DNA from: Actinomycetota bacterium
GTDB taxonomy: Bacteria > Actinomycetota > Thermoleophilia > Gaiellales > Gaiellaceae
DNA: 12,937 bases
NCBI GenBank assembly: GCA_003136795.1
Contig: PLDP01000252.1
Span: 2,683-15,619, forward strand
Direction: 5' to 3'
Part shown: one piece after another, positions 12,082 through 12,937 of the stretch
Numbering within the stretch: the stretch's first letter is position 1
Layout: each line of letters begins with the position of its first letter
Translations under genes and position numbers: made by a program
Notes under the pieces: generated by a model
Databases searched by the model: none
The model's input: only the letters and a program-made list of their open reading frames with translations
What the model was told of the DNA's origin: nothing

Positions 12082-12480
12082 GTGCCCACGCGCAGTCCTG
12101 CGCGGCTCGTCGTCGCCCTCGCGGTTGCGGCTGTCCTCGCCGTCTTCCTGCTCTACACCGCGGTCGCGGGCAACTCGACACCGGAGCTGACGCCCAGCCA
12201 GATCGGGACCCATGTCGGCAGGCTGTCCGTCGTGGGAGTCGTCGTCGGGCCGTTGCGCGGCGACTCGCATTCGGCTGGCGGCTTGCGCTTCGGCCTCAAG
12301 AACATCAACGGCAAGAGCCGCCTCGTGCCGGTCGTCTACCGCGGCGAAAGTCCCCCGCCACTCTTCACCGTCGGCCGCAGCGTCGTGGCGGGCGGCATCT
12401 TGACCGCCGGCCGCTTGAGCGCGACGAGCATCCTCACGAAGTGCCCGTCCAAGTACACGGCGACGACGTCGAAGCCGTAG
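12082..12480 (+). CDS. ccmE: Cytochrome c maturation haem chaperone CcmE, cysteine (CXXXY) type
   Basis: 132 aa. CcmE holds haem covalently on the outer side of the membrane and passes it to the CcmF/H ligation complex. An N-terminal anchor at about residues 8-29 (LVVALAVAAVLAVFLLYTAV) is followed by the OB-fold domain (about 42-118). That domain shows family features: VGRLSVVGVVVGP, LRFGLKN, LVPVVYRGESPPPLF, and GRSVVAGGILTAGRLSA. The haem-attachment site is usually HXXXY near the C-terminus; here it is CPSKY at 121-125 (C121, Y125), the cysteine variant known from some deltaproteobacteria and archaea. GTG 12082 is the start, supported by the leaderless box. It is followed by ccmF after 10 bases, which confirms the assignment. 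The tail after Y125 is short (7 residues). Confidence 0.88.
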   Translation: MPTRSPARLVVALAVAAVLAVFLLYTAVAGNSTPELTPSQIGTHVGRLSVVGVVVGPLRGDSHSAGGLRFGLKNINGKSRLVPVVYRGESPPPLFTVGRSVVAGGILTAGRLSATSILTKCPSKYTATTSKP

Positions 12481-12490
12481 GGGGCAGCTG

Positions 12491-12937
12491 ATGGCTGACC
12501 TCGGCCGTGCGGCCCTCGTCGTCAGCCTCGGGCTCTCGGTGTATGCGCTCGTCGCGGGCACGACGTCTGCCGTGACGAACCGACGGCGGCTCGCGGCGTC
12601 CGCACGCAACGCGCTCTACTGCTGCTTCGCCTCCACGCTGATCGCCGCGATCGTGCTCGCGACCGCCCTCGTGCGCCACGACTTCTCGTTCGTGTATGTC
12701 GCCTCGCACACGAACCGCACGCTGCCGACCGCCTACGCGCTGAGCGCGTTTTGGGGCGGGCAGGAAGGGTCGCTGCTCCTGTGGCTGCTCGTGCTCACCG
12801 GCTACGGAGCGCTTGCCGTCGCGCTGAACCGCAAGCTTCTGCGCGACCTGACCGCGTGGGTCGTCCCGGTGCTCGGCGGCATCGCCACGTTCTTCGCGTT
12901 CGTGCTCGTCGCCGTCGCGAGCCCGTTCGACACGCAG
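12491..12937 (+). CDS. ccmF: Cytochrome c haem lyase subunit CcmF, N-terminal part
   Basis: CcmF is the large membrane protein that, with CcmE and CcmH, attaches haem to apocytochrome c. The first 149 residues are present; the family is usually over 600 aa, so most of it, including the WWD haem-binding domain, lies beyond the right edge. The visible part has about four membrane spans (near 6-28, 41-61, 94-112 and 122-143). It contains the conserved periplasmic segment FSFVYVASHTNRTLPTAY, then WGGQEGSLLLWLL at 88-100, a hallmark of CcmF. The ATG at 12491 follows GGGGG with a short spacer, a plausible ribosome site and in contrast to the leaderless start of ccmE. It therefore looks translationally dependent on a ccmE-ccmF transcript. 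Further ccm genes are expected downstream. Confidence 0.93.
   Translation, partial: MADLGRAALVVSLGLSVYALVAGTTSAVTNRRRLAASARNALYCCFASTLIAAIVLATALVRHDFSFVYVASHTNRTLPTAYALSAFWGGQEGSLLLWLLVLTGYGALAVALNRKLLRDLTAWVVPVLGGIATFFAFVLVAVASPFDTQ

Noticed and set aside
1..12937. CRISPR arrays, toxin-antitoxin pairs, phage genes or defence islands.
   Set aside because: I looked for spaced direct repeats and for hallmark motifs of such genes and found none; the content is core metabolism, repair and envelope genes plus one transposase.

Overview
This is a GC-rich chromosomal window (by eye well above 60% G+C) with many GTG starts, gene ends that touch or overlap, and almost no non-coding DNA. Together with the protein sequences this suggests a high-GC actinobacterium-like organism. 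A deep lineage such as Thermoleophilia is my guess, not something the sequence proves. Most of the window is core genome. The one recognisable accessory item is a single REP-associated (Y1/HUH) transposase gene flanked by inverted palindromes at about 8.9-9.6 kb.

Layout. 1-576: 3' end of ruvB (Holliday junction motor). 586-1515: tandem GAF-like protein of unknown role. 1445-2170 (minus): multi-span membrane protein. 2312-2788 (minus): unknown 158-aa protein, divergent from a two-span small membrane protein at 2795-3028. 3018-3962 (minus): secreted L,D-transpeptidase. 4028-5902: recJ. 6059-8254: bifunctional (p)ppGpp synthetase/hydrolase rel. 8441-8887 (minus): YbgC/FcbC-type acyl-CoA thioesterase. 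9006-9608: transposase. 9595-10935 (minus): phosphomannomutase/phosphoglucomutase. 10950-11765 (minus): endonuclease IV-like TIM-barrel protein. 11826-12068: small unknown protein. 12082-12480: ccmE-type haem chaperone with a cysteine haem-ligand motif. 12491 to the window end: ccmF, incomplete.

How the genes relate. ruvB, recJ and possibly the endonuclease IV-like protein are DNA repair functions. rel is the stringent-response enzyme and follows recJ as in many bacteria. The L,D-transpeptidase works on the cell wall, and the hexose-phosphate mutase feeds sugar precursors to envelope or storage polymers. ccmE-ccmF is the start of a cytochrome c maturation (System I) cluster that continues past the right edge.

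The most striking pattern cuts across genes. Nine of about 15 starts are preceded by a TANNNT hexamer ending 6-9 bases before the start codon (exactly 6 in five cases), mostly without a convincing Shine-Dalgarno sequence. That is the geometry of leaderless or near-leaderless transcripts, and it occurs even at tight tandem junctions that look like operons. No CRISPR array, tRNA, rRNA, phage or defence system was seen. No stretch longer than 300 bases lacks a gene; the longest gap (8255-8440) holds several inverted repeats.
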